DNA of 64,000 bases from Phocoena phocoena (lineage: Eukaryota > Chordata > Mammalia > Artiodactyla > Phocoenidae): contig NC_089232.1 of NCBI RefSeq assembly GCF_963924675.1, positions 30,640,842 through 30,704,841 on the forward strand, given 5' to 3'. A model generated the notes under the pieces. It was not told the origin of the DNA. It was given only the letters and a program-made list of their open reading frames with translations, and did no database searches. Shown in pieces: positions 55,201 to 64,000 of the stretch; positions within the stretch are counted from its first letter, which is position 1; every line of letters begins with the position of its first letter. Made by a program: the position numbers and the translations under genes.

Positions 55201-57840
55201 CTCAGAGCAAAAAGCAAACCCAAATTGCCCAGAAGGACTAGAAGGAAGAATTTTTCAATATTTGTAGGTTCCCTTCTCCCTTTTCCTTCTAATCTTCCCT
55301 AACTAGAAAATACTTTGGAATTCCTTTGTTCTCTATGATAGATTATATCCTTTTTCCCTAGCATGCATTTGTGTGCCATCATCCTGTGTTGTGTTCTTGA
55401 AAATGATGATGACTGCACCGTCTGCTCGTTCCTGTCTTCCATTCCTATGCATCACACAATGCCCACTGCCAGGGGGACCTTCCCTCCTCCCATGATAGCC
55501 CAGCAGAAAACCCCTGGGAATGCTGGAGTCTTCAAGCCAGGATTAGATATTATAGAGTAGCATTATGTGTGAGCAAAATAAGTGGGCACTTAACATGGAG
55601 CCATGGGACCTGATGATCCACCATTCTGTTCTATTTCTTTGGGATAAGTTTGTTCTCTTCTCTTGGTCTTCTTTTTAACACGCATAGGGTTCTGTGTACT
55701 ACATATGATGCTTTGAGGCTTAATGTAACTTCCAAAGTCCAACCTGATATAACTGGTATAGTCTATTTCCTCTGTGTTCTATTGTCTAAGGTTTGCTAGG
55801 ATTCCAGGAATCTCAGTCCTCTCAAGACTTTGATCAGGTTCCCGTTGATCTTGCCCGAAAGTTAAGCTGTCAGTACATCTTCTAGTCCTCCGAGCCACAG
55901 TACCCTTACCTTGAGCAGCCACTTCTCACCAGCAGACTCTTCCCTTTCTGTGTGCACAGTTTTATTTACACTTGCCAATAGAATTCATCATTGCAATTAG
56001 TCTTGCTGGTTTGAAAAGAATGTGTGATTTTGGAGTTGAAACCAAAGGATCTGGTTCAAGAAAATAAACTAGCATGTAGAGACTACCTAATATATCTCAT
56101 ATCACAAATTATAAAACCTTTGACCAACTTACCTCATTTAATTTAACCTGAAAAACAAATGCACAAGGTGTTTGATTTTTACAGAAGTGTAAAATAATGT
56201 ACTAAACCTGCCCAAGATCACTTGGATAATCAGGAACAAGGATTTGGGCTCCAAAGCCCATGGCCTTTCTCTCAGCAAGCTGGAAAAGGTTAGGCATGTG
56301 GAAACAAGGCAAAAGTGGCTAAAATATCATAGGATCAAGCAGACTGCCTTGAAGTAAAACCTAAAGAACCATGGAGAGTTATAACAATGTGAGTAACAAG
56401 TAATAACAATAATTGCAAAAAATAATGTAAAAGTTGTGATGTGACAGGCGTTGGAATTACAATCTCACTACCACAAGTCAGGTGCCATTGTTTTTACAGA
56501 TGTCACCGAGGACTGCTGAGGTTAGGTGCCTCACTCAGGGTCTCTAATCTGGGTCTGTCTTCCCACCTGCAGAGTCTGGCACTCCCTACCACTCTGCCCA
56601 CTGGTGTGTGGTGTATTGAGGCACTGCCTGGGAACACCGTGTGGGACCAGCCATGTCTGCAGCTCTGCTGATTCTCAGGTAGGATTACATGGGGGAGTAA
56701 AATTGGCAGGGCTGGAATTTAAAGTACTATTCAAATCATAGGAGCTCGCCATTGTTTCACCACTCTAGGTCTTTCTTCCAATCCCACATCACCTACTTTC
56801 ATGTCAAAGGGTGAGAGTTTCTGGCAAACAAGAGTTATCAAACCCAGGTGTGTTTTCAGTTAAAAAAACAAACAGGACTTCCAATTTGGGTAAGAGCAAA
56901 TTGGTGTAATTCAGACCAAACCTCCCACTGAGGACAATGAGAAAAGCTGAGTAAAGCTGTAAATCCATGAGTTCATTTGATGATACTTAAACAAAACAAA
57001 ACTTCATTATTCATTTTTGGAGGGAATCAACTCATTACTCTAAAATCTAGTAAATGAAAAGAAAAAAATCAAGCATTTGTCTTTCCTTTCCTGTACAAGT
57101 AACCAAACAGTTGATAAAGAGAAGTTTCTCTTTACAGTATTCTTAATAGTCTGGCGAATAAATGAAGAAGGCATGATGGAATTAGAATATCATCATTTCA
57201 TAGTCCCCACTGAATTAATGGATCTGGGTATTAATTATGAATGACTGCTAACATCTCAAAAACAAAGACAATCAGGGTAAGTTTAAATGCCACAAAGCTT
57301 ACTGTTCTTACTGAGATTCAGCCAGTTTTTCTTGCATAAATGCATCCAAAGTTCCCAAAAGCACTTAGTTAATTTCCAGAGTTCTAAAAATGTTTATTCT
57401 AATACTTTTTGCCCTTTTCATTGTTGCTTTTATGAAGGGGTGAATTTTCCAAGGTCCTTACTCCACTTTCAATAATGGCACTCAGATTTGTTTATTTTTA
57501 AAGTATGTTTGTCCAGACATTTCACAGTAAAGGAAACACAAAGTACTCTCAAATATATGAAAAGATGCTCAATCTCAATTATGAAACTATGTTAAACACT
57601 TTTTATAAACATTTACTATGAAACAATGATTGCAACTTGATATTCATGTATTGTCTGACTCTGATGTAGTATCTGAAAAGAAATAAAGATTAAGACACAG
57701 TTTCAAATAAAAAGAATAAAGGAAAAGTGCTTGTATCTCTTCAGGCTGAAGAGAATTGCAATGAATATATTAGTGGGGTCCCTGTCAACAGTGTTCTTCT
57801 GCAAATAGACAGATGGGCTGACCGACTGACTACGACAGAC
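55201..57840. other. Unique AT-rich DNA with MIR traces, no gene recognised
   Basis: MIR-like text at about 56140-56290 (CTAAACCTGCCCAAGATCACTT and CAGGAACAAGGATTTGGGCT in pieces). The remainder has only short frames without features. Confidence 0.4.
56140..56290 (+). repeat. MIR-like SINE fragment
   Basis: CCTGCCCAAGATCACTTGGA followed by GATTTGGGCTCCAAAGCCCA follows the second half of the MIR consensus with several gaps. Confidence 0.55.
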
Positions 57841-58271
57841 TATTTGAGCAGATAATGGGTGAAAGCTTCCCAAATTTAATGAAAAACATTGATTACACAT
57901 CTGAGAAGCTCAATGACCTCAAAGTAGAGGAAATTCAAAGAGATCCACATCTAAGCATAAAATTGAACTGTCAAAGCCAAAGACCAAAAAAAAAAAAAAC
58001 AATTGTTGAGATTAGATTTCACGTTGTGTTCTTACTACAATAAAAATTTGTAATATTAAAAAAATTTAATATTTAAAATTTAAGTTAGAATTTTTAAAAA
58101 CAATTTTAAAGAAGGAGAAATCAAGACATTCCGAGATAAACAAGAACTATGAGTTTGTCACTAACATACCTGCCCTAGAGGAAATACTAAAGGAAGTTCT
58201 TCAACCAGTAAAGGACACTAGGTAGTAATTCAAATCAACAAGAAGAAATAAAGATCACAAGTAAAAGTAAC

Positions 58272-58754
58272 TGTAACAAGGAAGAGCCAAATTGGACCAC
58301 ATGTTGGATCTGCTCCTTTAACCTTTGCTTTCCACTGCTTTTGTTCACTGAAAGGATACGCCTATACATAAAGGCTTGCCTCGGGGAACCCTGCCCCTCT
58401 GCCTGAATGTTAAACAAAAGTGCCTTTGTTCAGGGAAATATCCGGAACCTGTCCACCTGTGGATGGCTACAAGAAAGAAGAAATTAACACATCCCCTCCC
58501 CCAGACTGGCCATTCCAAGTGATATTTGCAAAACTTACGGCCTTTTTACTTTATTTCCTCATCTCCTCCCCCTCTCTGTGCTATAAAAGAAACTGGCATC
58601 CAAACACAGATAAGATGGTTATTTTGAGACTTTAGTCTGTCATCTTCTCGGTCTGTTGGCCTTCTGAATAGAGTCGTATTCCTTGCCTTAACACCTCGTC
58701 TCTGATCTATTGGCCTTTCATGCCGCAAGCAGAGTGAGCTTGGACTTGGTAACA
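58272..58754 (+). repeat. Solo LTR of a class I (ERV1-type) endogenous retrovirus
   Basis: It begins TGTAACAAGG and ends TTGGTAACA (TG…CA ends), flanked by the 4-bp duplication TAAC (58268-58271 and 58755-58758). Four-base duplications are usual for gammaretrovirus-like class I elements. A TATA box TATAAAAG at 58582-58589 and a possible AATAGA signal near 58666 fit U3 and R. No internal coding region is present, so a recombination between two LTRs presumably removed it. It interrupts the ancient L1. The family name is not assigned. Confidence 0.7.
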
Positions 58755-59258
58755 TAACTAAGTATAACAGACAGTAAAAATGTATTTTTAGTTTGTAACT
58801 CTTTTTTCCTTATCTTATTTAAAAGACAACTGCATAAAGCAATACTTATAAGTCTATATTGATAGACACAATACGTATAAAGATGTAATTTGTGACAATA
58901 ACAGTACAAAGGAAATGTAGGATTGGAGCTATATAAGACCAAATATTTTAGATGCTGTTGAAATTAAATTGGTGTTGATCTGAACTAGATTGTTATATAT
59001 TAAGATGTTAATTGTAATTCCCAAGGCAACCACTAAGAAAATAATGCAAAAATATATAGTAAAAGAAATGACAAAGGAATTAAAATCATACACTATAAAG
59101 TATCTAACACAAAAGAAGGCAGTGATAGAGGAATAGAAGGACAAAAATGACATAAGATATGTAGAAAAGAAATAGTAAAATGACAGACATAAATTGTAAC
59201 TTATCAGTATTACATTAGGTGTCAATGGATTAAACTCTTCAGTTAAAAGATGGGGATG

Positions 59259-59460
59259 TGGACTTCCTGGTGGCTCAGTGGTTGAGAGTCCACCTGCCAA
59301 TGCAGGGGACATGGGTTCGTGCCCCGGTCCGGGAAGTTCCCACATGCCGCGGAGTGGCTGGGCCCGTGAGCCATGGCTGCTGGGCCTGTGCATCCGGAGC
59401 GACGGGAGAGGCCACAGCAGTGAGAGGCCCACGTACCACAAAAAAAAAAAAAAAAAAAAA
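59259..59460 (+). mobile_element. CHR-type SINE, first of two at one target
   Basis: Head TGGACTTCCTGGTGGCTCAG, B-box region GGTTCGTGCCCCGGTCCGGG and a pure A-tail of about 20 bp. It has an internal deletion near CATCCGGAGCGACGGGAGAG (the usual CCTGTGCTCCGCA piece is absent). It is preceded by AAAGATGGGGATG (59247-59258 area) and followed by AATGGGGATG (59461-59470). Confidence 0.93.
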
Positions 59461-59470
59461 AATGGGGATG

Positions 59471-59788
59471 TGGACTTCCTGGTGGCACAGTGGTTAAGAA
59501 TCCGCCTGCCAATGCAGGGGACACCAGTTTGAGCCCTGCTCCAGGAAGATCCCACATGCTTTGGAGCAACTAAGCCCGTGAGCCACAACTACTGAGCCTG
59601 CGTGCCACAACTACTGAAGCTCGCATGCCTAGAGCCCATGCTCTGCAACAAAGAGAAGCCACCATATTAAGAGCCCACGCACCATAACGAAGAGTAGCCC
59701 CCACTCACCGCAACTAGAGAAAAGCCCATGCACAGCAGTGAAGACCCAATGCAGCCAAAAAATAAATAAATAGATTTATTAAAAATAA
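59471..59788 (+). mobile_element. Longer tRNA-derived SINE (CHR-1/Bov-tA-like), second at the same target
   Basis: About 318 bp. The head TGGACTTCCTGGTGGCACAG is followed by repeated GCCACAACTACTGA words and the tail AAAAATAAATAAATAG. It is followed by AAAGATGGGGATG (59788-59800), so the same target sequence borders both SINEs on all sides. Confidence 0.9.
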
Positions 59789-60129
59789 AAGATGGGGATG
59801 TAACTAGATGCTGGCTAGATTTAAAGAGACATATAGTGTGAAAGTACAAGGATGGGAAAAGGTATATCATGCAAATAGCAACAAAAAGAGAGCCAGAGTG
59901 GCTATACTAATAGCAGACAAAATAGACTTTAAGACAAAAATTGTTATTAAAGACAAAGAAGGACATTTTATGGTGATAAAAGGGGCCATCCATCAAGAAG
60001 AAATAACACTTATATACGATCCTAATAACAGAACCCCAAAACACATGAAGTAAACATTGACAGAATGGAAGGGAGAAATAGACAATTCTCAAGAACCTGG
60101 AAACTTCAATACCCCATTTTCAATTACGG

Positions 60130-60899
60130 TGTGGTACAATAAGAAATAGATTTGATCTTTTTCCCCAGTTCTTGGCACAAAGCTAGAAAAACCCTTGGAA
60201 TCTCCTGAAAGGAGTGTCTTTTGTTACTCATAAGGAGCTTCATTTGAGAACACCTGAGTTTATGCTAATGAGGTAACTTAGGGTGCGGTTCCCACACAGC
60301 CTCAGGTTGGGGCTGGTTGCCAGAAAGACCAAGTAATCATAGGGTTGGAACTTTCAGCCCCACTCACTGACCCCAGGGAAGGGGGTGGGTGCTGGAGATT
60401 AAAGTTCTATAAAACCTCTTGACCGACAAGATCTGATGAGTGGGAGAGCAGCACATCTCAGTTCCATGGAGAATGAAACTCCTGCACTTGGGACAGTTCC
60501 AGACCTTGCCCTATGTACTTCTTCATCTGCCTGTTCCTCAATATCCTTTATAATAAACTGGTCAGTGTAAGTAAATGTTTTCTGAATTCTGTGAGCCAGT
60601 CTAGCAAATTAATTGAACTCAAGGAGATGTCTGTGGGAACCTCTGATTCATAGCTGGTCAGTCAGAGGCACAGGTAACAACCTGGCTTTGAACTGTGTCA
60701 GTTCTGGCACAGGTAACAACCTGGCCCTTAACTTGTGGAACCAGACACTATCTCCAGGTTAACAGTGCCAGAACTGAGTTAAATTTGTGGAACCAGACAC
60801 TATCTCCAGGTTAATAGTGCCAGAACTGAGTTAAATTTGTGGGATACTCAGTCAATGTCCACCGAGAATTGGAGAATTGCTTGGTGGTGTTGGAAAGCA
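60130..60899 (+). repeat. ERVL-like LTR inserted in the ancient L1
   Basis: About 770 bp beginning TGTGGTACAATAAGAAATAG. It carries TATAAAA at 60408-60414 and AATAAA at 60552-60557, the usual U3/R signals. L1 sequence (CAATACCCCATTTTCAATTA before, GAAATGGATAGAACAACTAG after) flanks it. The 3' end looks truncated, and no clear 5-bp duplication was found. The family is widespread in laurasiatherian mammals but I do not assign a name. Confidence 0.65.
60733..60836. repeat. 52-bp tandem duplication within the LTR
   Basis: Two adjacent 52-bp copies (60733-60784 and 60785-60836) beginning TTGTGGAACCAGACACTATC, with one mismatch (AACAG against AATAG). A shorter direct repeat GGCACAGGTAACAACCTGG lies just upstream (about 60667 and 60708). 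Confidence 0.95.
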
Positions 60900-62328
60900 T
60901 TCAAGAAATGGATAGAACAACTAGACAAGAGATCAAGGAAAAAGAAGACTTGAATAATACTACTAACCAAATAGACCTAACAGACATCTGTAGAGCACAC
61001 CACCCAACAACAGCAGAATATACATTCTTCTCAGTGAACATGGAACACTCTCTAGGGTGGACCCTATGTCAGGCCATAAAACAAGGCTCAGTAAATTTAA
61101 AAGGATTCGAATCAAACAAGGTATGTTCTCTGTCTACAGTGGAACTAAATTAGAAATTAATAACAGAAGGAAACTTGGGAAATGCACAATGTGTGGAAAT
61201 TAAGTACTAACCAGTGGGTCAAAGAAGAAATCACAAGAGGAATTAGAAAACACCTTGAGATGAATGAAAATGAAAATACAGTGTACATTATGAGAAGTTG
61301 TGAAAGTTGTGCTCAGAAAGCTATTTATAGCTGTAAATACCTACACTAAAACAGAAGGATCTCAAATACAAAACCTAACCCTGCACCTTAAGAAACCAGA
61401 AAAAAGACCAAACCAAACCCAGAGCAAGAAAAGGGAAGGAAATAATAAAAACTAGAATGGAAATAAACAAAGTAGAGAATAGAAAACAATACAGAAAATA
61501 AATGAAATCCAAAGTTGGTTCTTTGAAAAGATCAACAAAATTGACAAACCTTTCGCTAGACTAACCAAATTCAAAGAGAGATGATTCAAATTACTAAAAT
61601 CAGGAAAGAAAGAGGGGATGTTATTACTAACCTTACAGAAATAAAAAAGGATTATAGGAGAATATTGTAAACAATTGCATGCCAACAAACTAGAAAGCCT
61701 AGATGAACTGGACAAATTCCTACAAAGATACAAACTACCAAAAATTATTCAAGAATAAGTAGAAAATCTGCATAGGCCTATAAGAAGAAAAAGATTGAAC
61801 CAGCAATCAAAAATGTCCTACAAAGGAAATCCCAGGACCAGATGGCTTCACCAGTGAATTCTACCAAATTTTTAAAGATGAATTAACACCAATTAATCAC
61901 AATCTCTTCTAAAAAAATAGAAGAGGAGAGAATACCTCGTAACTCATTCTATGAGGTCAGTATTACCTTGATACCAAAATCAGACAAAGACATCCCAAGA
62001 AAAGAAAACTACAGACCAATATCTCTTATGAATATAGAAGCAAAAATCTTCAACCGAATACTAGCAAACCAAATCCAGCAGCAAATAAAAAGGATTTATT
62101 CCAGGAATTAAAATTTGATTCAATATAGAGAAATGAGTCAATGTAATCCACCAGATTAATAGACTAAGATTAAGGAAGAAAAATCCATACGATCATCTCA
62201 GTAGATACAGACAAAGCATTTGACAAAACCTAATACCCTTCATGACAACACTCAATAAACTAGAAATAGAAAGGAACTTCCTCAACCTGATAAAGGACAT
62301 CTATGAAAATTCCACAGCTTACAACATA

Positions 62329-62408
62329 TTGGGTTGACCCAAAAGTTCGTTCCGGTTTTCCCGTAACATCTTATGGAAAAACCCAAACAAACTTTTTGGC
62401 CAACCCAA
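62329..62408. mobile_element. Mariner-derived hairpin element (MITE-like) in ancient L1
   Basis: 80 bp bounded by TA duplications (62327-62328 and 62409-62410). The arms TTGGGTTGACCCAAAAGTTC and TTTTTGGCCAACCCAA are near-perfect complements around ACATCTTATGG, so a transcript would fold into a long hairpin. The copy is better preserved than that at 29167. No transposase is encoded. Confidence 0.9.
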
Positions 62409-62672
62409 TACTTAAATGGGGAGAGACTGAAAGCTTTCCTACTAAGATTGGGAATAAGACAAGGATGTCCGCTCTCACCATTTCTATTTAACATTGCACC
62501 AGAAGCTCTAGAAAGGGCAGGTAGATGAGACAAAGAAATAAAAGGCATTCAGAATGGCAAGGAGGAACTAAAACTATCTCTATTTGCAGGTGACATGATT
62601 GTGACCTTGAAAGGCAGGTGCTGGAATGGTCCCTGGCCATCTTCTTGCCTCGAATTTGTTACAATATTGCTT

Positions 62673-62801
62673 CTTTTTTTTTATGTTTTGGTTTTTTTGG
62701 CCTTGAGGCATGTGGGATCTTAGCTCCCTGACCAGGGATCGAACCTGCACTCCCTGCACTGGGAGGCGAAGTCTTAACCAATGGACCGCCAGGGAAGTCC
62801 C
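62673..62801 (-). mobile_element. Short tRNA-derived SINE (CHR-1-like)
   Basis: Reverse-strand copy: T-rich tail, GGCATGTGGGATCTTAGCTC, B-box region GACCAGGGATCGAACCTGC, and the head GCCAGGGAAGTCCC at the right end. About 130 bp, the normal size of CHR-1. Confidence 0.93.
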
Positions 62802-63970
62802 TCCATGAGGCCCTGGCATCCTCTTGCTCCCTGGCAGCATCTGCTACTGAGGTGAGGCCACCAGTTGTCAGGTTCACACTATCTTTCTCCTCCTTGTCCC
62901 GAGGACAGGGCCTCTTTGGGTCTGCTGACCCTCTTGCCCAGCCCCCTGCAGCACAATGGGGGCACATGCCTCTGTGAAGCCGTCCTCAGGTCCATCCACC
63001 AAGATGCCTCACTCAGCCATGGATACAGCACTTCCCAGGTGCCATGTCGGAGGTAGATCTTTTAACCTCCCATTCTACCCCTGGGGGTTCGAGGCCCCAG
63101 CTTTCCCAGAGAGAGTGAGCTTTTTGAGTTGGGATGTAGAAAGACATTTCTGTGAGGAGCCTGAAGACACGGTGATACGGAGCACTGATTTATAATGCAT
63201 CAATATTCTAAGGGATAATTCCCATTATTGGAAAAGTCTGGGAAGAACAGCATCTGTGGAGGAAAGAATCGGAAGAAATCACAGCATGGTGTGGGAGGGG
63301 CGGATATGAAAGGTTTCATTGGCAGAGAGGACTGGATGGGCCACGGCAGGGAGGAGGATGGTGCAGGAGCATCCCAGCCGTGATGAGCCCAGGTAGTAGA
63401 GGCCTGATGAGGCACACGGGCTGTGGGCCTGGTCAGCAGCCTGAAGTCTTTGCTCAGGGTTATAGACAGATTAGTGCCCAAAGAGCTATACCTGGAGACC
63501 GGATGCCAATGGGACCAGCACCAGGCCCTGGGATCTGGAGAAAGAGGTTCAGTAGCTCCAAAGAGGTTCACTTTGTGAGAGAAAAGGCAACCTTTCTGAT
63601 GAACAGCTTCCAGCTATGTCACTTACTCATGGTTCTTCATAGAAACTGGTTTCAGACCTCCATCTTTTGCCCGCAGCAGGAACAAGAAATCCACTGGGAA
63701 AGCTGGCAAGGGCATTCCCATGGGCCAGGCAGTTGTGCAGTTTTACTCGGCGCAGATGCCTCGACTTCTCCCTTCTTCTCAGCATGAGGCTATCACTGTT
63801 CCATAATTGTGAACCCTTCCATGGAAATCATTGATTAAATGTGCAAATAAGTGGGTGGACTTGTTATTGCTTTTGTTCATATGTATTTACAAATCAGAAA
63901 AAGGTCTTGGTCGGATCATGTGTCCTGATTTTTGATTCAGAAAAGGCCAAGACTTCAACTCCCTACTATA
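62802..63970. other. Unique sequence, no gene recognised
   Basis: Mixed composition, no repeat recognised. Frames up to 135 codons (63380-63787 plus, 63200-63571 minus) overlap on opposite strands and show no domain. Confidence 0.4.
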
Positions 63971-63977
63971 TGTTTTT

Positions 63978-64000
63978 GGTGTTGTTTTTTTCTTTTTTTT
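63978..64000 (-). repeat. T-rich run at window edge, possible tail of a further minus-strand retroelement
   Basis: TTGTTTTTTTCTTTTTTTT resembles the left (tail) edge of the minus-strand SINE copies in this window. The body would lie beyond position 64000. Confidence 0.3.

Larger units (their letters stand above)
57845..62602 (+). mobile_element. Ancient LINE-1 (L1M-type), plus strand, heavily interrupted
   Basis: The order is ORF1 N-terminal text (GGGTGAAAGCTTCCCAAATT, from about 57855), the rest of ORF1 and inter-ORF region (58100-59240), ORF2 endonuclease (59800-60120 and 60900-61200), reverse transcriptase (61500-62600). Insertions split it: a solo LTR, two SINEs, an ERVL-like LTR and a mariner hairpin. 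Its recognisable 3' end is at the catalytic motif ([10 protein letters not shown], about 62573-62602), so the rest of ORF2 and the 3' UTR are missing. Divergence is the highest of the L1s here. Confidence 0.85.

Noticed and set aside
58272..60899. A complete provirus between the two LTR-like segments
   Set aside because: The two LTRs are unrelated in sequence, and the DNA between them is ancient L1 plus SINEs, with no gag, pol or env remnants.
1..64000. CRISPR array, phage, operon or other prokaryotic system
   Set aside because: Direct repeats here are retroelement bodies, target duplications and microsatellites. There are no regularly spaced short repeats with unique spacers and no bacterial gene organisation.

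Overview
This window reads as mammalian nuclear DNA from a whale or dolphin (Cetacea). The main evidence is about eleven copies of a ~200-bp tRNA-derived SINE with the head GGGCTTCCCTGGTGGCGCAG. This is the CHR family of cetaceans and hippos, and these copies look like the cetacean-rich CHR-2 type. They occur beside cetartiodactyl-type LINE-1 elements and an 80-bp mariner-derived hairpin element typical of cetartiodactyls. The species cannot be resolved. There are no bacterial operons, CRISPR arrays, rRNA genes or functional tRNA genes. I found no convincing protein-coding exon of a host gene. The long reading frames are LINE-1 remnants, open frames through SINEs, or chance frames in GC-rich DNA.

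Layout. Positions 1-1300 resemble a mammalian 3' untranslated region ending at a polyadenylation site (weak call). Positions 1600-3830 hold a MIR split by a CHR SINE, a CTCF-like site and a second CHR SINE. Positions 3832-10905 are one minus-strand LINE-1 insertion bounded by a 15-bp target-site duplication, with about 0.76 kb of non-L1 DNA between the L1 tail and the distal duplication: a probable 3' transduction. Positions 10921-16080 are mostly unique sequence with a MIR, a short L1 tail and an AT-rich island. Positions 16085-22975 are a second minus-strand L1 with a long 5' UTR. Positions 22976-27720 are unique sequence with MIRs. Positions 27721-34400 hold CHR SINEs, a MaLR-type LTR, a mariner hairpin and old L1/HAL1-like DNA. 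Positions 34944-41189 are a third, full-length minus-strand L1 bounded by a 16-bp duplication, placed inside an older L1-like element. Positions 41206-45430 carry old L1 pieces, two SINEs, a Tigger fragment and a hAT-like fragment. Positions 45430-57840 are mostly unique, with a perfect CTCF core match, a promoter-like cluster near 53.2 kb, an AT-rich possible enhancer near 54.4-55.2 kb and two L1 3' ends. Positions 57845-62602 are an ancient plus-strand L1 broken by a solo class I LTR, two SINEs at one target site, an ERVL-like LTR with a 52-bp tandem duplication and a mariner hairpin.

The elements work together only as parasites and hosts. L1 machinery mobilised the SINEs, whose A-tails and duplications are visible, and three similar L1s arrived in the same orientation within 37 kb. 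All three have broken reading frames and two have lost reverse-transcriptase catalytic residues. Repeat calls are from recognition and structure (tails, duplications, motifs), not from a library search, so subfamily names are tentative.
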